Below are positions 6,310-8,934 of a stretch of DNA of 8,934 nucleotides, one piece after another. The position numbers and the translations under genes are program-made. The stretch lies in NCBI GenBank assembly GCA_036446835.1, contig JAZFTT010000177.1, positions 1-8,934 of the forward strand, given 5' to 3'. The DNA comes from SZUA-217 sp036446835. Lineage in GTDB: Bacteria; Actinomycetota; Acidimicrobiia; Spongiisociales; ZC4RG35. The notes under the pieces are model-generated. The model had not been told where the DNA came from. It saw only the letters and a list, made by a program, of their open reading frames with translations, and did not search any database. Numbering within the stretch: the first letter of the stretch is position 1; every line of letters starts with the position of its first letter.

Positions 6310-7422
6310 TCAGAGGGCCTCGGCGACAGGGACGTGGTCAACTCCGAGGCTCTCGGCGACAGCGCCATGACACACACTTTCACCCACGATGTTCACTCCC
6401 GATTCGAGTTCCGGGTGGGCGGTGATGGCATGTCGTACGCCCTCGTCGGCGAGGGCTACCACATAACTCATCGTGGCGTTGGTCAAGGCGTAGGTAGACG
6501 TGTGGGGCACTGCCCCGGGGATGTTTCCCACCGCGTAGTGCAGGACGTCGTGAACCGTGAAGACGGGATCCGTGTGGGTCGTCTCCTCGGATGTCTCGAA
6601 ACACCCTCCCTGGTCGATGGCGACGTCGACGAGCACAGCACCTCGTTTCATCGATTGCACCATCTCCTCGGTAACGAGCTTGGGTGCTGCAGCACCTGGA
6701 ACCAAAACGGTCCCGATGACGAGGTCGGCCGCGAGGACCTGATCCTCCAGGGTCAGCTTGTTGGAGTGAAGAGTGACGATCCTGCCCTGATAGAGGGAGT
6801 CGAGCGATCGAAGCTTGTTGATGTCGGTGTCGAGAACCACGACGTCAGCCTGCATCCCCATGGCGATCACCGCGGCATTCGACCCGGCCATGCCTCCACC
6901 GATCACCACAACCCTGGCAGGACTCACCCCGGTCACGCCTCCGAGAAGAATTCCCCTCCCACCCTGCGCCTTCCCGAGAAAATAGGCACCCGCCTGTGTA
7001 GCCATGCGCCCCGCGATCTCGGACATGGGAGCGAGCAGGGGTAGCGAGCCGTCCGGCATCTGAACGGTCTCATAGGCAATGGCGATGATCCTCTGCTTTG
7101 CCAGACCCGTGGCCAGCGCCGGGTAGGCGGCGAGATGAAGATATGTGAAGAGGATCTGGCCTTCCCTCAACATCTCAACCTCAGACGCCTGAGGCTCTTT
7201 CACTTTCAGGATCATGTCGGCGTCACCGAACACTGCCTCGGCGCGAGGAACGATGGTGGCGCCTTGCGCCTCGAATTCGTCGTCGTGGATCGTCGAGCCT
7301 TCGCCCGCGTCCTTCTCGATGAGGACATCATGGCCGCGGTCGGTCAATTCGCGTACGCCAACCGGTGTGATGGCGACACGATCCTCAGCGGTTTTGATCT
7401 CCCTCGGTACACCAACGATCAC
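6310..7422 (-). CDS. ald: Alanine dehydrogenase
   Basis: This NAD-dependent enzyme interconverts L-alanine with pyruvate and ammonia. At 370 residues it has the family length. The N-terminal substrate domain begins MIVGVPREIKTAEDRVAITP with Arg15, followed by Lys75 in KVKEP and catalytic His96 in TYLHLA. The Rossmann domain shows GGGMAG (175-180) and an acidic Asp198 in VVLDTD for the NAD ribose. Asp270 in DVAIDQGG completes the known active site. Numbering matches that of the mycobacterial enzyme as I recall it. The GTG start at 7422 is supported by GAGGAGG seven bases upstream (7430-7436). That Shine-Dalgarno partly lies in a small hairpin. The gene sits between pyrG and xerD. Its usual role is alanine use or redox balance, and nothing here ties it functionally to the segregation genes. 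Confidence 0.96.
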   Translation of the reverse strand: MIVGVPREIKTAEDRVAITPVGVRELTDRGHDVLIEKDAGEGSTIHDDEFEAQGATIVPRAEAVFGDADMILKVKEPQASEVEMLREGQILFTYLHLAAYPALATGLAKQRIIAIAYETVQMPDGSLPLLAPMSEIAGRMATQAGAYFLGKAQGGRGILLGGVTGVSPARVVVIGGGMAGSNAAVIAMGMQADVVVLDTDINKLRSLDSLYQGRIVTLHSNKLTLEDQVLAADLVIGTVLVPGAAAPKLVTEEMVQSMKRGAVLVDVAIDQGGCFETSEETTHTDPVFTVHDVLHYAVGNIPGAVPHTSTYALTNATMSYVVALADEGVRHAITAHPELESGVNIVGESVCHGAVAESLGVDHVPVAEAL

Positions 7423-7429
7423 GGATGAA

Positions 7430-7436
7430 CCTCCTC
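7430..7436 (-). promoter_or_regulatory. Ribosome binding site of ald
   Basis: The minus strand reads GAGGAGG seven bases before the GTG at 7422. It is the strongest Shine-Dalgarno in the window and fixes the ald start. Its first four bases also form the 3' arm of a small hairpin. Confidence 0.85.
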
Positions 7437-7451
7437 AGACTATGTCAGAGG
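7433..7451 (-). promoter_or_regulatory. Small hairpin in the pyrG-ald gap
   Basis: The minus strand reads CCTCTGACATAGTCTGAGG. CCTC pairs with GAGG and GAC with GTC, flanking an ATA loop, with a single T-T mismatch inside the stem. It fills half of the 36-base gap between pyrG and ald and overlaps the ald ribosome binding site. There is no T tract, so it is not a standard terminator. It could lower ald translation or be chance. Confidence 0.4.
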
Positions 7452-7458
7452 TTAGTGG

Positions 7459-8934
7459 TCAGTCGATGGTCACTTCTCGTGACTCCTCCGCAGCGACGAC
7501 GGGTCTCGACGCTCGTTTCCTTCCGGCGGCTCTCACCAGACCTGCGAAAAGCGGGTGTGGGATGTCCGGCCGCGAGCGGAACTCGGGGTGGGCCTGGGTT
7601 GCGACGAAGAATGGATGATCCACCAGTTCGATGTACTCGACGAGATTGCCGTCCGGGGACAAACCGGAGAGACGCATGCCGGCCGCTTCGAGATCCTTGC
7701 GATAGTGGTTGTTCACTTCCCAGCGGTGGCGGTGCCGTTCGTACACCAGCTCCTCGTCGTAGAGCGATCTGACGAGGGAGCCTTCGGCGAGCTTCGCGGC
7801 ATATAGGCCCAATCGCATCGTGCCGCCTTTTTCTTCAACCTCCTCCTGGCTTTCCATGAGATCGATCACCGGGTGGGGTGACGACGGGTCGAACTCGGTG
7901 CTGTTGGCATCGGTCAGCCCCAAAACCGCCCGGGAGAACTCGATGATCGCGCACTGCAAGCCGAGACAGAGACCTAAGAACGGGATGCTGTGCTCTCGTG
8001 CATATCTGGTCGCCTGAATCTTTCCCTCGACACCTCTGTAGCCAAAACCTCCCGGAACCACCACCGCATCGAGATCCTCCAGATATGAGTCGGAGAGAAG
8101 CCCGGTCAACTCATCGCTCGGGATCCAACGGAGATCGAGCTTCAAACCGTGGGCGGCGGCACCATGTCGAAGAGCCTCGGCAACGGAGAGATATGCGTCG
8201 GGAAGCTCCACGTACTTGCCCACGATCCCCATCGTCACCAGATCCGTAGCATCCCGGGCCTTTTCGACCATCGCCTGCCATGCTTCGAGGTTTGGCGGAC
8301 CGGTGACGAGGCCAAGCCGATCACAGACGACATCATCCATTGCACCGGCATGCAAGACGAGAGGAACCTCGTAGATATCCCGCGAGTCGGGCGCTGCTAT
8401 CACTGCACGCGGCTCGACGTCACAAAACAGGCTTATCTTTCTGCGCACCTCTTCGTCGATGTCCCGGTCGGAGCGAACAATGATCAAGTCGGGATGGATT
8501 CCCTTGCTACGGAGTTCGGCTACGGAGTGCTGGGTCGGCTTGGTCTTCAACTCCTCAGATGTGGCTATGTACGGCACCAGCGTTACGTGGACGTAGAGGA
8601 CGTTCTCCCGTCCCACGTCGTTTCCGTATTGTCGGATCGCCTCCAAGAAGGGAAGACTCTCTATGTCACCGACAGTCCCGCCCACCTCCGTGATCACGAC
8701 GTCAACGTCTTGTGAGCCGACGCGCTGGATGCGCTCCTTGATCTCGTTGGTGATATGTGGAATCACCTGCACGGTGTCGCCGAGATAGTCGCCCCTTCGC
8801 TCCTTCTGAATCACGGACAGGTACACGGATCCGGAGGTGACATTGGATGAGCGCTTGAGGTTTTCGCCGGTGAATCGCTCGTAGTGCCCGAGGTCGAGGT
8901 CGGTCTCGCCGCCATCGTCTGTCACGAACACCTC
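7459..8934 (-). CDS. pyrG: CTP synthase (5' end outside window)
   Basis: CTP synthase aminates UTP to CTP using ATP and glutamine. The window holds 491 codons, starting at the Glu of the GEVFVT segment; about the first 70 residues, including the P-loop, lie beyond base 8934. The synthase domain shows FVTDDGGETDLDLGHYERF, EVGGTVGDIESLPFLEAIRQ and KTKPTQHSV. The glutaminase domain carries nucleophile Cys322 (counted from the Val codon at 8931) in FLGLCLGLQ, and His448 and Glu450 in QAHPEF. The C terminus has a short charged tail after the domain, GRKRASRPVVAAEESREVTID-like, as many actinobacterial versions do. It is the first gene of the run visible here. The GTG at 8931 is an internal Val, not the start. 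Confidence 0.97.
   Translation of the reverse strand, partial: EVFVTDDGGETDLDLGHYERFTGENLKRSSNVTSGSVYLSVIQKERRGDYLGDTVQVIPHITNEIKERIQRVGSQDVDVVITEVGGTVGDIESLPFLEAIRQYGNDVGRENVLYVHVTLVPYIATSEELKTKPTQHSVAELRSKGIHPDLIIVRSDRDIDEEVRRKISLFCDVEPRAVIAAPDSRDIYEVPLVLHAGAMDDVVCDRLGLVTGPPNLEAWQAMVEKARDATDLVTMGIVGKYVELPDAYLSVAEALRHGAAAHGLKLDLRWIPSDELTGLLSDSYLEDLDAVVVPGGFGYRGVEGKIQATRYAREHSIPFLGLCLGLQCAIIEFSRAVLGLTDANSTEFDPSSPHPVIDLMESQEEVEEKGGTMRLGLYAAKLAEGSLVRSLYDEELVYERHRHRWEVNNHYRKDLEAAGMRLSGLSPDGNLVEYIELVDHPFFVATQAHPEFRSRPDIPHPLFAGLVRAAGRKRASRPVVAAEESREVTID

Noticed and set aside
6334..7044. Plus-strand open frame of 236 codons antisense to ald
   Set aside because: It is opposite a fully conserved ald and its translation (many Gly, His and Val) has no recognisable domain. 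It is a shadow frame.
8149..8715. Plus-strand open frame of 188 codons antisense to pyrG
   Set aside because: It is opposite the conserved synthase and glutaminase domains of pyrG and has no recognisable domain or ribosome binding site.

Overview
The window looks like chromosome from a moderately high-GC actinobacterium. Acidimicrobiia or a relative is my best guess, inferred from protein style, the DUF222-HNH gene, and TraR/DksA-like and HD-domain genes beside scpAB. There is no plasmid, phage, CRISPR or RNA-gene signal, and no gap between genes exceeds about 36 bases. I see no evidence of a new defence or mobile system. The real interest lies in gene-boundary details and one broken accessory gene.

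Right to centre (8934 down to 1195, all minus strand) is one tightly packed run of nine genes: pyrG (5' end outside the window), ald, xerD, a TraR/DksA-type zinc-finger gene, an HD-domain gene, scpA, scpB, rluB and aroA. The junctions are 36, 17, -1, -4, 16, 2, 7 and -4 bases (negative means overlap), so an operon or a few overlapping transcripts are likely. The pyrG/xerD/scpA/scpB/rluB order is a familiar actinobacterial backbone. ald sits between pyrG and xerD. The TraR/DksA and HD genes occupy the place where many actinobacteria carry parA. aroA follows rluB where cmk is often found.

The operon combines nucleotide supply (CTP synthase), alanine/pyruvate interconversion, chromosome-dimer resolution (XerD), condensin accessory proteins (ScpA/ScpB), rRNA modification (RluB) and the shikimate pathway (AroA). 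These are housekeeping jobs, several tied to chromosome replication and segregation.

Left end (1 to 1202, plus strand) holds a DUF222-HNH endonuclease-like gene of the actinobacterial 13E12-repeat type. It is split by a frameshift near 643-645 and converges on aroA with an 8-base overlap of the two 3' ends. Its HNH half has intact catalytic residues.

The points most worth checking are a probable CTG start for the HD gene (CTGA overlap with the preceding stop), AroA substitutions at the two positions known from glyphosate-insensitive enzymes, and the frameshift in the HNH gene.
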